Shown in pieces: positions 28,073-38,942 of a stretch of 64,000 nucleotides of DNA (its first letter is position 1; each line of letters begins with the position of its first letter). Made by a program: the position numbers and the translations under genes. Origin of the DNA: Pseudarthrobacter sp. W1I19 (GTDB lineage Bacteria; Actinomycetota; Actinomycetes; Actinomycetales; Micrococcaceae); NCBI RefSeq assembly GCF_030817835.1, contig NZ_JAUSZR010000001.1, positions 1,736,001 through 1,800,000 on the forward strand. The letters are read 5' to 3'. The notes under the pieces are model-generated. The model did no database searches and was not told the DNA's origin. It worked only from the letters and a program-made list of their open reading frames with translations.

Positions 28073-28381
28073 GTGGTGTACGCGATTGTCCGCGCAGGCG
28101 GCCGCCAAGAGAAGGTTTCCGTTGGAGACTTCGTTACCCTGAACCGCGTCGCCGGTGGGGCTGGCAGCACCATTCAGCTGCCCGCGCTGCTCCTGGTTGA
28201 TGGTGACAAGATCACCACTGCCGCTGCTGACCTGGCCAAGGTAACTGTTACAGCTGAGATCCTGAACGACCTCCGTGGTCCGAAGATTGTGATCCAGAAG
28301 TTCAAGAACAAGACCGGTTACAAGAAGCGCCAGGGTCACCGCCAGGAACTGACCAAGGTCAAGATCACTGGTATCCAGTAA
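28073..28381 (+). CDS. rplU: 50S ribosomal protein L21
   Basis: Large-subunit protein bound to 23S rRNA. The sequence [20 protein letters not shown] is the L21 N-terminal signature, and [23 protein letters not shown] is the conserved basic C-terminus. The start is taken as GTG at 28073, giving MVYAIVR as in most L21 proteins; an in-frame GTG at 28061 would add four residues and cannot be excluded. rpmA follows 59 bases after the stop, then obg, the nearly universal order. Confidence 0.95.
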   Translation: MVYAIVRAGGRQEKVSVGDFVTLNRVAGGAGSTIQLPALLLVDGDKITTAAADLAKVTVTAEILNDLRGPKIVIQKFKNKTGYKKRQGHRQELTKVKITGIQ

Positions 28382-28440
28382 CCTTCGTTACTGTTCAGGT
28401 TTTTCAGCAGATCCCCAGAATTTAGAGGCAGGCATTTCAA

Positions 28441-28704
28441 ATGGCACATAAAAAGGGCGCGAGCTCCACTCGCAACGGTCGTGATTCCAACGCTCAGTAC
28501 CTCGGCGTAAAGCGCTTCGGCGGCCAGGTTGTTTCCGCCGGCGAGATCATCGTCCGCCAGCGCGGCACCCACTTCCACCCGGGCGCCGGCGTTGGCCGTG
28601 GCGGCGACGACACCCTGTTCGCCCTGACCCCGGGCGCCGTTGAATTCGGCACCCGCCGCGGTCGTCGCGTCGTCAACATCGTTGCTGCTGCAGCTGCAGA
28701 GTAA
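28441..28704 (+). CDS. rpmA: 50S ribosomal protein L27
   Basis: Protein near the peptidyl transferase centre. The 87 residues begin [19 protein letters not shown], the standard L27 N-terminus that reaches the P-site, and continue [14 protein letters not shown] ([29 protein letters not shown]). There is no Firmicutes-type N-terminal prepeptide. It shares a transcript with rplU and ends at a terminator before obg. Confidence 0.97.
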   Translation: MAHKKGASSTRNGRDSNAQYLGVKRFGGQVVSAGEIIVRQRGTHFHPGAGVGRGGDDTLFALTPGAVEFGTRRGRRVVNIVAAAAAE

Positions 28705-28717
28705 CAACCAGTTCTGA

Positions 28718-28758
28718 AGCGGTGGAGCGGGCCTGAGGGTCCGCTCCACTGTTCTTTT
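28718..28758 (+). terminator. Terminator after rpmA
   Basis: GGTGGAGCGG (28721-28730) pairs with CCGCTCCACT (28741-28750), with GTTCTTTT after it. It reduces read-through into obg, which starts 63 bases later. Confidence 0.8.
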
Positions 28759-28760
28759 AA

Positions 28761-31551
<2,791 letters not shown>

Positions 31552-31577
31552 GCCCCAGGCTCGCCTAAACTTGGAAC

Positions 31578-32960
31578 ATGACTGAGGCCCTGATCCACAC
31601 CACTGCTGAAAACTCCGGAGACACCGCTGCCGCTTCCACGGCGCAGCCGGCAGACTCATCGGCAGTAAAGGTCCCGGTGGAGCCTGCACTGTCCGGCAGT
31701 GTTGATGTTGAAGCAGCGGTCCACGCCATCGCGGACCGCTCCCGTCATGCCGCACGGCGTCTGGCCATGGCCAACCGTGCTTGGAAAGACCGCGCCCTTC
31801 GTGCGGTGGGGGCTGCACTGCGGGAAAACACTGAGGCCATCCTCGCCGCCAACAGCAAGGATGTCGCTGCAGGCAAGGCTAACGGCACCTCCGCAGCCAT
31901 GCTGGACCGGCTCACGCTGACTGATGCCCGGATCGGCGGGCTGGTCGCTGCCCTGGAAAACCTGGCAAACCTCCCTGACCCCGTGGGCAACGTGGTCCGC
32001 GGCCAGACCCTTCCCAACGGGCTGCGCCTGCGGCAGGTCAACGTACCCATGGGTGTGGTGGCCGCCATTTACGAGGCACGGCCCAACGTCACAGTGGACA
32101 TCGCAGGGCTCGCCCTCAAGAGCGGCAACGCCGTGATCCTGCGCGGCGGAAGCGCAGCACAGGCAACCAACGAAGTCCTGGTCCGCCTACTGCGCGAGGC
32201 ATTGGAGTCCGTGGGCCTGCCCGCCGATGGCGTGCAGACTGTTGACCAGTACGGGCGCGCCGGTGCCAACGTCCTCATGCGCGCACGCGGCCGGGTGGAT
32301 GTACTGATTCCCCGCGGCGGGCGCGACCTCATCCAGACAGTGGTCACTAATTCCGCCGTCCCCGTCATCGAGACGGGAGAGGGGAACGTGCACATCTTCA
32401 TTGACGAGTCCGCCAGCGAGGACATGGCAGTGGAGATCCTCCTGAACGCCAAGACCCAGCGTCCCAGCGTCTGCAACACTGTGGAGACCCTCCTGGTCCA
32501 CTCCGGCTCCACGGTGCTGCCCGCCGTCGCCACGGCCCTGAGCAAGGCAGGTGTCCGGCTGCACGCTGACGCACGCATCCGGGCTGCCCTTCCCGCTTCA
32601 ATCGAGTCCGAACCGGCCACCGACGAGGACTGGGGCACCGAATACATGGACCTCGATCTCGCCGTTGCCATGGTGGACAGCCTGGACGAGGCCGTGCAGC
32701 ACATCCGGACCTGGACCACGGGGCACACCGAGGCGATCCTCACCAACAACCTGGCCAATGCCGAGCGTTTCATCGCCGAGGTGGATTCAGCTGCAGTAAT
32801 CGTCAACGCCTCCACCCGGTTCACGGACGGCGGGGAGCTGGGCCTGGGTGCCGAGGTGGGCATCTCCACGCAGAAGCTGCACGCGCGCGGTCCCATGGGC
32901 CTGACCGAGCTCACCACCACCAAGTGGATCGTGCAGGGCGAGGGCCAGGTCCGCGGGTAG
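31578..32960 (+). CDS. proA: Gamma-glutamyl phosphate reductase
   Basis: Second enzyme of proline synthesis, NADPH-dependent. The protein has 460 residues; about 45 residues at the N-terminus are low-complexity Ala/Ser/Pro and extend beyond the usual 415-residue core. The core has NVPMGVVAAIYEARPNVTVDIAGL and the catalytic Cys in KTQRPSVCNTVETLLVH, with RFTDGGELGLGAEVGISTQKLHARGPMGL near the end. It follows proB by 26 bases. Confidence 0.96.
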   Translation: MTEALIHTTAENSGDTAAASTAQPADSSAVKVPVEPALSGSVDVEAAVHAIADRSRHAARRLAMANRAWKDRALRAVGAALRENTEAILAANSKDVAAGKANGTSAAMLDRLTLTDARIGGLVAALENLANLPDPVGNVVRGQTLPNGLRLRQVNVPMGVVAAIYEARPNVTVDIAGLALKSGNAVILRGGSAAQATNEVLVRLLREALESVGLPADGVQTVDQYGRAGANVLMRARGRVDVLIPRGGRDLIQTVVTNSAVPVIETGEGNVHIFIDESASEDMAVEILLNAKTQRPSVCNTVETLLVHSGSTVLPAVATALSKAGVRLHADARIRAALPASIESEPATDEDWGTEYMDLDLAVAMVDSLDEAVQHIRTWTTGHTEAILTNNLANAERFIAEVDSAAVIVNASTRFTDGGELGLGAEVGISTQKLHARGPMGLTELTTTKWIVQGEGQVRG

Positions 32961-33038
32961 CTACGCGGTAACATAGACCAGAAGTCAGAATCGGCGGAGC
33001 TTTCCGCTGCCACAATCCTTTGAGCATTAGGGGAGAAC

Positions 33039-33272
33039 ATGCTGTTCCAGCAAATTGCCGCCACCGTCGCCGAGGGCGGAGAACATGAAGAGCTCGCGCC
33101 GTTATGGGCTGAGCCGTGGGTCTTCGGCGTCAGCATTTTCGGCATCCTCGTGGTCATGATGTTCATCACCCTCTCGTACACCAACCTGGGCAACCGCCAC
33201 GCCGCCACGGAGGAGCACGCGGATCCGCACCGCCAGCACCCGAACAAGCACGATCACGGGCAGGGCCACTAA
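33039..33272 (+). CDS. Small single-span membrane protein with His-rich tail
   Basis: A 77-residue protein of unknown function. One hydrophobic segment is seen at about residues 28-48 ([21 protein letters not shown]). The C-terminal 28 residues are charged and contain eight His ([24 protein letters not shown], partial), which might bind metal. A GGGGAGAA-type ribosome site precedes the ATG. It lies between proA and nadD, a place where actinobacteria commonly keep a short membrane protein. The coding call is supported by codon use and position; no role is assigned. Confidence 0.8.
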   Translation: MLFQQIAATVAEGGEHEELAPLWAEPWVFGVSIFGILVVMMFITLSYTNLGNRHAATEEHADPHRQHPNKHDHGQGH

Positions 33273-33324
33273 CATTTCCCGCGCTCTGCACCGTAACGGT
33301 GCCAATGGCAGGCTGCGGCTGGGC

Positions 33325-33939
33325 GTGATGGGCGGGACGTTTGATCCCATCCATCACGGCCACCTTGTGGCGGCCAGTGAAGTTGCTGCCGAGTTCGACC
33401 TGGACGAGGTGGTCTTTGTCCCCACCGGGCAGCCGTGGCAAAAGTCCCACAAACAGGTCAGTGAACCGGAACACCGTTACCTCATGACAGTGATCGCCAC
33501 AGCCTCCAACCCGCGGTTTACTGTCAGCAGGGTGGACGTTGACCGACCCGGTCCGACGTATACCATCGACACCCTGCGCGACCTCAGGGCCCAGCGACCG
33601 GAGGCCGATCTGTTCTTCATCACTGGAGCAGACGCCCTCGCTCAGATCCTGTCCTGGAAGGACATCGACGAGCTGTGGTCGCTGGCGCATTTCGTCGGCG
33701 TCACCAGGCCCGGACACGTCCTGGACGGCATGGGCCGCAAGGACGTCAGCCTGCTGGAGGTGCCGGCCATGGCCATTTCCTCCACGGACTGCCGTTCCCG
33801 CGTAGCAGCGAACAACCCTGTGTGGTACCTCGTTCCGGACGGGGTGGTCCAGTACATCGCCAAGTACGGCCTTTACCTTGACGCGCCGGCAGGCGTGAAT
33901 GCCACTTCCGAAGCAAGCGAACCAGCCAGCACTGAATGA
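33325..33939 (+). CDS. nadD: Nicotinate-nucleotide adenylyltransferase
   Basis: Makes deamido-NAD from NaMN and ATP in NAD synthesis. [17 protein letters not shown] gives the nucleotidyltransferase HxGH motif, and [10 protein letters not shown] is the ISSTxxR-type motif near residue 155. Length 204 is normal. The start is GTG at 33325 directly followed by ATG; the frame is open upstream but has no other usual start codon before the preceding gene's stop. nadD, the next gene and rsfS form a tight group. Confidence 0.93.
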   Translation: MMGGTFDPIHHGHLVAASEVAAEFDLDEVVFVPTGQPWQKSHKQVSEPEHRYLMTVIATASNPRFTVSRVDVDRPGPTYTIDTLRDLRAQRPEADLFFITGADALAQILSWKDIDELWSLAHFVGVTRPGHVLDGMGRKDVSLLEVPAMAISSTDCRSRVAANNPVWYLVPDGVVQYIAKYGLYLDAPAGVNATSEASEPASTE

Positions 33940-33946
33940 GTTCTCA

Positions 33947-35380
33947 ATGAGTCAGGAACAGCCCCCCATCCGCAGCCGCCGGGAACTCCGGAAGGCCAGG
34001 GATGCACAACAGGCATCCGTGTCCACAGGCACGGATCAGGTTTCCCCTGCCACAAAACGGCCTCCGGCAGGCCGGCCTGCCCCCAGTGGTGCGGGTACCA
34101 GTGCTGCGGGTTCCCCTGCCCCGGGTTCGGCCCTGGCTTCGGGCACGCCAAATAGCCCTGCCCCGGGAGCACCTTCCCAGGCTGCTGAACAGACGCACAC
34201 CCAGCGTTCCTCCCAAATCCGTGCCCGTGATCGGGCCGCACTGCGCACTATCAAGGAACTGGAAGAAAAAGAGGGCCAGCTGGCCGCCGGCGGTCCGCCC
34301 ACGCGGCGCCAACTCCGCCTGCAGCAGCTGAAGGAGCAGGCGCTCACCGCTGCCACCCCTATCGTGGCCCCCTCCGGTCCGGCCGCTCCGGGTGCCAATC
34401 GGCCCGGAAGCCCAGCCAGCCAGGTACAAGCCGATGCGGCCCAGGACCCCAAGGTTGCCACCACCCCGGCTCCCAAATCACGGTCATCCACGGCTCCCCA
34501 GGGGATGACCGTCGAACAGGCGCTGGCGGCAAGGGCACTGCTCGCCGAGCAGGCCAAGAACCAGATCGCCAAGATGGAGCACATTGCCTCCCTTGATCCG
34601 GAAGCAGTGGATCCGGAAATCCTGGCGGAGCAGATTGCGCTGGCCGAACGTGCCGCCGTGATCAACCGGCGCGCCATGGCCCGGCAGAAGCTGGCCGAAC
34701 AGGCGGGCGTTCCGGTAGGTCAAGAGGCCCTACCCGGCCAGGAACCGGAACCTACCCCGGAATCCGCTCCAGGCAAGAAGCCTGTACCCGGCCAGAAACC
34801 TGTACCGGGCAGGAAACCCGCGCCGGGCCAGCAGAAGTCGCCGCAGCAGGGATTAAAGGCGCAGCCTGCTGCAGATCAGCGTCCAGCCCCCTCGGCCGCC
34901 AGCAACCTGGCCATGGTCACGCCGCTGGAATTCGTCCAGGTGCCCGGAGTGGACCGGCCGGTAATGAAGCCGCCGGCGACATCCCATGTTCCGGTCACTA
35001 CCCGCCCCGGCACCAAGGTTCCTCCAGCGGCCGGCACCAAGAAGCGTCGCCCGGCAGGGGGCGGGCGGCCAACTCCCTCCGACAGCGTCACCGGCCGGTC
35101 GCAGGTTATCGCCCGTGCAGAAGCCGCTGCCAGGGCGGCCTCCCGCCCAAGGCCCCCAGTGGCGCCGCAGGCGGCGGCCAACACCGGCGTCGAAGACGCC
35201 TTCGAAGACCTGCCACGCATCCCGGCCCGGTCCGCCCATGGACTCGATCCCCTCGATGCCGCCACAGCAGGCCTCGCCCGCGCCAACCGCAACCGGATAC
35301 TCCAGTTCTGCGTCCTGGCGTTCGGGATCCTGGCACTCATCGCGGGCATTGTCCTGATCATCAGCGGCATGTCCCACTGA
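33947..35380 (+). CDS. Tail-anchored, largely disordered protein of unknown function
   Basis: A 477-residue protein with no recognised domain. From the ATG at 33947 it begins MSQEQPPIRSRRELRKARD. It is rich in Pro, Ala, Gly and Gln. Two helical, charged stretches are visible: about 85-135 (REL...RTIKELEEKEGQLA) and 190-255 (MTVEQALAARALLAEQAKNQIAKMEHI). A short repeat PGQKPVPGRKPAPGQ occurs near residues 275-305. The only membrane segment is at the extreme C-terminus (ILQFCVLAFGILALIAGIVLIISG), leaving three residues outside. The long N-terminal part would therefore be cytoplasmic. It sits between nadD and rsfS. Confidence 0.8.
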   Translation: MSQEQPPIRSRRELRKARDAQQASVSTGTDQVSPATKRPPAGRPAPSGAGTSAAGSPAPGSALASGTPNSPAPGAPSQAAEQTHTQRSSQIRARDRAALRTIKELEEKEGQLAAGGPPTRRQLRLQQLKEQALTAATPIVAPSGPAAPGANRPGSPASQVQADAAQDPKVATTPAPKSRSSTAPQGMTVEQALAARALLAEQAKNQIAKMEHIASLDPEAVDPEILAEQIALAERAAVINRRAMARQKLAEQAGVPVGQEALPGQEPEPTPESAPGKKPVPGQKPVPGRKPAPGQQKSPQQGLKAQPAADQRPAPSAASNLAMVTPLEFVQVPGVDRPVMKPPATSHVPVTTRPGTKVPPAAGTKKRRPAGGGRPTPSDSVTGRSQVIARAEAAARAASRPRPPVAPQAAANTGVEDAFEDLPRIPARSAHGLDPLDAATAGLARANRNRILQFCVLAFGILALIAGIVLIISGMSH

Positions 35381-35426
35381 CCGGCCCCGGCCGGCACCCA
35401 CGCTTTTTAAATCAACAAGGAGTCCC

Positions 35427-35828
35427 GTGACTGCATCAGAATCATCCATCATCACAGCCCGCGCCGCCGCCAAAGCGGCCGCGGACAAGATTGCACAGGA
35501 CATCGTGGCCCTGGACGTGAGCGAGCGCCTTGCCCTGGCCGACGTTTTCCTCATTGCTTCAGCGCCCAGCGAGCGGCAGGTCAACGCCATCGTTGACGGC
35601 ATCGAGGAAGAACTCGCCAAGCAGGACCTGCGTCCAGTACGGCGCGAAGGCCGTTCCGGCGGCCGCTGGGTCCTGCTCGATTACTCGGACATCGTCATCC
35701 ACGTCCAGCACGAGGAAGACCGCGTCTTCTATGCCCTGGAGCGCCTGTGGAAGGACTGCCCGGTAGTCGACCTGCAGCTGGGCGACGACACCTCTGCGAA
35801 GGCCGCCGCTGCCTCTGACGCGGAGTAA
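35427..35828 (+). CDS. rsfS: Ribosomal silencing factor RsfS
   Basis: Binds L14 and blocks subunit joining when nutrients are low. The 133-residue protein has VSERLALADVFLIASAPSERQVNAIVDGIEEEL, and GRWVLLDYSDIVIHVQHEEDRVFYALERLWKDCP, the RsfS signature. The GTG at 35427 has AAGGAG six bases upstream. nadD-rsfS proximity is typical of bacteria, here with the tail-anchored protein inserted between them. Confidence 0.95.
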   Translation: MTASESSIITARAAAKAAADKIAQDIVALDVSERLALADVFLIASAPSERQVNAIVDGIEEELAKQDLRPVRREGRSGGRWVLLDYSDIVIHVQHEEDRVFYALERLWKDCPVVDLQLGDDTSAKAAAASDAE

Positions 35829-35945
35829 CAACCCGGGAACCACCCGGAATATGCCCGATTTGGAATTTTCGGAATTGCTGTTCTAAGATATTTGAGTTGC
35901 TTCGGGGGAACCCGGGAGAAAAAGCTCGTAGAGCAGCAATAATTC

Positions 35946-36021
35946 GGGGCTGTGGCGCAGCTGGTAGCGCACCTGCATGGCATGCAGGGGGTCAGGGGTT
36001 CGAGTCCCCTCAGCTCCACCA
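35946..36021 (+). tRNA. tRNA-Ala (anticodon GGC), copy 1
   Basis: Acceptor GGGGCTG pairs with CAGCTCC (one G-T). The anticodon stem CCTGC/GCAGG holds ATGGCAT with anticodon GGC, reading GCC and GCT. The T-arm is GGGGTTCGAGTCCCC. CCA is encoded at 36019-36021. Confidence 0.97.
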
Positions 36022-36023
36022 AC

Positions 36024-36060
36024 AATCCGCCGGAATCAAAATGATTCCGGCGGATTTTTT
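36024..36060 (+). terminator. Terminator after tRNA-Ala copy 1
   Basis: A perfect 15-bp stem (36024-36038 with 36042-36056), AAA loop and T6 tract. Confidence 0.9.
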
Positions 36061-36201
36061 GGTTTTCCCCGTTCCAACCGCGACTCCAAGGCAGCAGGGC
36101 GATGCTGGAGACGCGCAGAACTGCACCGATTGGCGCGGCGGCCGAAAGTGCATTAAGCTGATCAGGTTGCTTCGGCGGGACACCGCAAAGCAGCAAAGTC
36201 C

Positions 36202-36274
36202 GGGGCTGTGGCGCAGCTGGTAGCGCACCTGCATGGCATGCAGGGGGTCAGGGGTTCGAGTCCCCTCAGCTCCA
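36202..36274 (+). tRNA. tRNA-Ala (anticodon GGC), copy 2
   Basis: Identical in sequence to the first copy from acceptor to discriminator A. Here the genomic bases after the discriminator are CCG, so CCA is not fully encoded and must be added after transcription. Confidence 0.97.
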
Positions 36275-36280
36275 CCGGTA

Positions 36281-36312
36281 AAAGGAACCATCCCGGCGGA
36301 TGGTTCCTTTTT
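36281..36312 (+). terminator. Terminator after tRNA-Ala copy 2
   Basis: AAAGGAACCATCC pairs perfectly with GGATGGTTCCTTT around a CGGC loop and runs into TTTTT. Confidence 0.88.
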
Positions 36313-36350
36313 CGTTAACCCGGGAAGTCCCTTCCCTCAGGCCGTCCCGG

Positions 36351-36397
36351 GCTTGTTCGCAAATCCATGCCTCGAAGGTTCGGATCCGCGAACAAGC
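36351..36397. repeat. Wide inverted repeat before the cfa-like gene end
   Basis: GCTTGTTCGC (36351-36360) and GCGAACAAGC (36388-36397) are perfect complements 27 bases apart. There is no T-tract. It lies between a tRNA terminator and the 3' end of a minus-strand gene, and its role is not known. Confidence 0.5.
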
Positions 36398-36440
36398 CTA
36401 TGAACGCAGGCTGGGGGGTCGGGACGTAGTCCAGCGGTTG

Positions 36441-37769
36441 TTACAGCCACTGGGTGCGGCGCAGCGGCGGCGGGTTTCCCCCCGGCCGCTGTACAAGGAT
36501 CTGGTTCACTCCCGTCAGCCCGTTTTCAAAACCCAGCGCACTGGACGCCATGTACAGCCGCCACACCCGCGCGCGGCCCAGGCTGGTCAGCTCCACCGCC
36601 TCGTCCCAGTGTTCCTCCAGCCTGCTGACCCATGCCCGGAGGGTAAGAGCGTAGTGCTGGCGCAGCGCCTCAACGTCCAGGATCTCGAACCCGGCAGATT
36701 CCAGGGCCAGGGACGTCTCGCCGAGGCTGATCATCTCGCCGTCGGGGAAAACGTAGCGGGGGATAAAGGAATCCGGGTCGGGATCCGTGGGACCGGCATT
36801 CCATGAGATGGCGTGGTTCAGCAACCGGCCGCCCGGGCGCAGGAGCTTGAACAATGCCGCCGTGTACCGGGGCATCTCCGCACGGCCCACGTGCTCGGAC
36901 ATGCCGATGGAACTGATCGCGTCGAAGGGCCCGTCATCAACATCCCGGTAATCCTGCACACGGATATCTACGCTTCCCGTGAGGCCGGCGTCCGCTGCGC
37001 GCTTGCGTGCCAGGATGGCCTGCTCATTGGACAGCGTCACACCCACTACAGTGGCGCCATACTTGCCGGCCGCATGCAGGGCGAAACTGCCCCAGCCACA
37101 GCCAACGTCCAGCACCCGCATGCCTGCTGTCAGCCCGAGTTTGCGGCACACCAAGTCCAGTTTGGCTTCCTGGGCGGCATCCAAACCGTCGGCAAAGCTC
37201 GAACCGGCGGATTCCTGTCCTCCCACAGGCAGCGGCGTGGCATCAGGCCAGACAGCGCACGAGTACACCATGGAAGGGCCCAGCACCAGGGAATAGAAGT
37301 CGTTGCCCACGTCATAGTGGTGGGAGATGGCGGCTGAATCACGCCGTCGCGAGTGGATCCGCCCCTTCCTTGCCACCCGCGCCTCTTCGGCCGGGGGAGC
37401 AGGGTTGGGGCCAAGCGCACCCAGCCTCACCGCTGTACGGAACAGCGTCCACAGTTCACCCGGGGTGAGCGGCTTGAACGGCCCAGGCTCGGCAAACTTG
37501 CCCGCCGAACTCAGCGCCGTGAAGGCGGCGAAGATGTCCCCGGGGGAATCAATGTCACCTGACACGTAGGCGCGGCTGAGGCCCAGTTGGTCCGGGGACC
37601 ACAGGATGCGCCGCAAAGCCCGGCGGGAGCGGAATTCCAGGACCGGCGCCCCTTCCGGTCCAGCCTCCGAGCCGTCCCAAGCGCGGAGCCGGAGCGGAAT
37701 TTCCCCGGTGCCCAGCACGATGGCCAGGGCTTTAGCGATCCGGTCTGCATTCCCTCTTCTGGTGGTCAT
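36441..37769 (-). CDS. cfa: Cyclopropane-fatty-acyl-phospholipid synthase family methyltransferase (first copy)
   Basis: SAM-dependent enzyme that modifies double bonds of membrane phospholipid acyl chains. The 442-residue protein has the substrate-binding N-terminal domain with LSRAYVSGDIDSPGD, SHHYDVGNDFYSLVLGPSMVYSCA, the SAM loop VLDVGCGWGSFALHAA, and the family segment SSIGMSEHVG. It is close in length to CfaB/Cfa1 types and to the second copy at 57780, but the two differ widely in their N-terminal domains. The ATG at 37769 has GGGAGGA five bases upstream, inside a leader hairpin. It is divergent from the flavin monooxygenase-like gene. Confidence 0.9.
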   Translation of the reverse strand: MTTRRGNADRIAKALAIVLGTGEIPLRLRAWDGSEAGPEGAPVLEFRSRRALRRILWSPDQLGLSRAYVSGDIDSPGDIFAAFTALSSAGKFAEPGPFKPLTPGELWTLFRTAVRLGALGPNPAPPAEEARVARKGRIHSRRRDSAAISHHYDVGNDFYSLVLGPSMVYSCAVWPDATPLPVGGQESAGSSFADGLDAAQEAKLDLVCRKLGLTAGMRVLDVGCGWGSFALHAAGKYGATVVGVTLSNEQAILARKRAADAGLTGSVDIRVQDYRDVDDGPFDAISSIGMSEHVGRAEMPRYTAALFKLLRPGGRLLNHAISWNAGPTDPDPDSFIPRYVFPDGEMISLGETSLALESAGFEILDVEALRQHYALTLRAWVSRLEEHWDEAVELTSLGRARVWRLYMASSALGFENGLTGVNQILVQRPGGNPPPLRRTQWL

Positions 37770-37816
37770 GGCTGTCCTCCCTGTGTCGTTGGGCCAACAC
37801 TAAAGGAGGGACAGCC
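37770..37816 (-). promoter_or_regulatory. Leader hairpin covering the cfa ribosome binding site
   Basis: In the cfa transcript GGCTGTCCCTCC (37816-37805) can pair with GGGAGGACAGCC (37781-37770) immediately before the ATG, with one bulged base. The loop has its own dyad GTTGGCCCAAC. The downstream arm is the Shine-Dalgarno sequence itself, so folding would hide it. It could equally act as a DNA operator for both divergent genes. Confidence 0.55.
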
Positions 37817-37837
37817 CGCGCGACTATCATTGGGTGG

Positions 37838-38920
37838 GTGAATTCTCCCCGCGCCGACGTTGTTGTGATTGGCGCGGGCCAGGCCGGGCTTTCCGCCGCG
37901 TTCCATCTCCAGCGCCGGGGGCTGGACTTTGCAGTCCTCGACGCCGAGGAGGGTCCGGGCGGTGCGTGGCGGCATCGTTGGAAGAGCCTGCGGATGGCAA
38001 CTGTCAACGGCATCAGTGATCTGCCGGGCATCGCCAAGCCGGCAGTCGACCCCCGGGAACCAAGCTCGGAATTCCTTACGCGCTACTTCCGCGACTATGA
38101 GCAGGAGCTGGGACTTCAGGTCCAGCGTCCGGTCAAGGTCAGCTCCGTCAGCCGTGAGGACGACGACCCTGCCGGGAGGCTGCTGGTCAGCACATCCCGC
38201 GGGGACTGGAGCGCAGCAGCGCTGATCAACGCCACCGGTACCTGGACCCGGCCCTTCTGGCCTATCTATCCCGGGCAGTCAACGTTCCGGGGCAGGCAAC
38301 TGCACGTGGCTGATTATGTTTCAGCCGAAGAATTCGTGGGCCAGCACGTCATCGTGGTGGGCGGCGGGATTTCCGCCGTCGGCCTCCTGGACGAGATCTC
38401 CCTCGTGACCACCACCAGCTGGTTTACTCGGCGAGAGCCCGTGTGGCGGGACGCTGAGTTCGATGCGAAGGCCGGGCATGACGCCGTCGCCCTGGTGGAG
38501 GACCGCGTGCGCCAAGGACTGCCGCCGCAAAGCGTGGTGTCAGTGACAGGCCTGATCTGGACGCCGTCCCTTCGGGCGGCTGCCGCACGGGGCGCGCTCA
38601 ACCGGCAGCCCATGTTCACCTCTATTGAGCCCGACGGCGTCCGGCTGGCGGATGGGGGCTACGTGGCAGCAGACGTGATTTTGTGGGCCACCGGTTTCCG
38701 GGCGGAACTTGAACACCTCGCCCCGCTGCACCTCCGCGGGCCAGGCGGCGGGATCGTTATGGACGGGACCCAGGTGGCGGGAGAGCCGCGCGTCCATCTG
38801 GTGGGCTACGGCCCGTCGTCGTCCACCATCGGTGCCAACCGGGCCGGACGCGCCGCAGTATCCGCGATCCTGAAGCTGCCGGGGATCCGCCCCCGGGCAG
38901 AGACGGTAAATTGGGGCTGA
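37838..38920 (+). CDS. FAD/NAD(P)-dependent oxidoreductase, flavin monooxygenase-like
   Basis: A 360-residue flavoprotein of the CzcO/YpjA-like group. The FAD Rossmann motif is VVIGAGQAGLSAAFHLQRRG at residues 5-24, and EEGPGGAWRHRWKSLR follows, the usual GGxWxxR segment. A second dinucleotide motif HVIVVGGGISAVGLLDEI (about 168) binds NADPH. VILWATGFRAEL near residue 285 is the ATG motif of this family. The substrate cannot be predicted. GTG at 37838 is the start. It is divergent from cfa, with only 68 bases between, so joint control is possible. Confidence 0.82.
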   Translation: MNSPRADVVVIGAGQAGLSAAFHLQRRGLDFAVLDAEEGPGGAWRHRWKSLRMATVNGISDLPGIAKPAVDPREPSSEFLTRYFRDYEQELGLQVQRPVKVSSVSREDDDPAGRLLVSTSRGDWSAAALINATGTWTRPFWPIYPGQSTFRGRQLHVADYVSAEEFVGQHVIVVGGGISAVGLLDEISLVTTTSWFTRREPVWRDAEFDAKAGHDAVALVEDRVRQGLPPQSVVSVTGLIWTPSLRAAAARGALNRQPMFTSIEPDGVRLADGGYVAADVILWATGFRAELEHLAPLHLRGPGGGIVMDGTQVAGEPRVHLVGYGPSSSTIGANRAGRAAVSAILKLPGIRPRAETVNWG

Positions 38921-38942
38921 CCGTCTGGAAGCCCGGACGGGT

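Larger units (their letters stand above)
35880..36279 (+). repeat. Local duplication carrying two tRNA-Ala genes
   Basis: The two tRNA genes are identical over 73 bases, and similarity continues upstream: GTTGCTTCGG and AGCAGCAA occur before each copy in the same order. Downstream the copies differ and each has its own terminator. This looks like a duplication unit of roughly 125-140 bases at 256-base spacing. Confidence 0.65.

Noticed and set aside
35897..36291. ORFs across the tRNA-Ala genes on both strands
   Set aside because: Both overlap the tRNA genes; the short frames are produced by the duplicated sequence.
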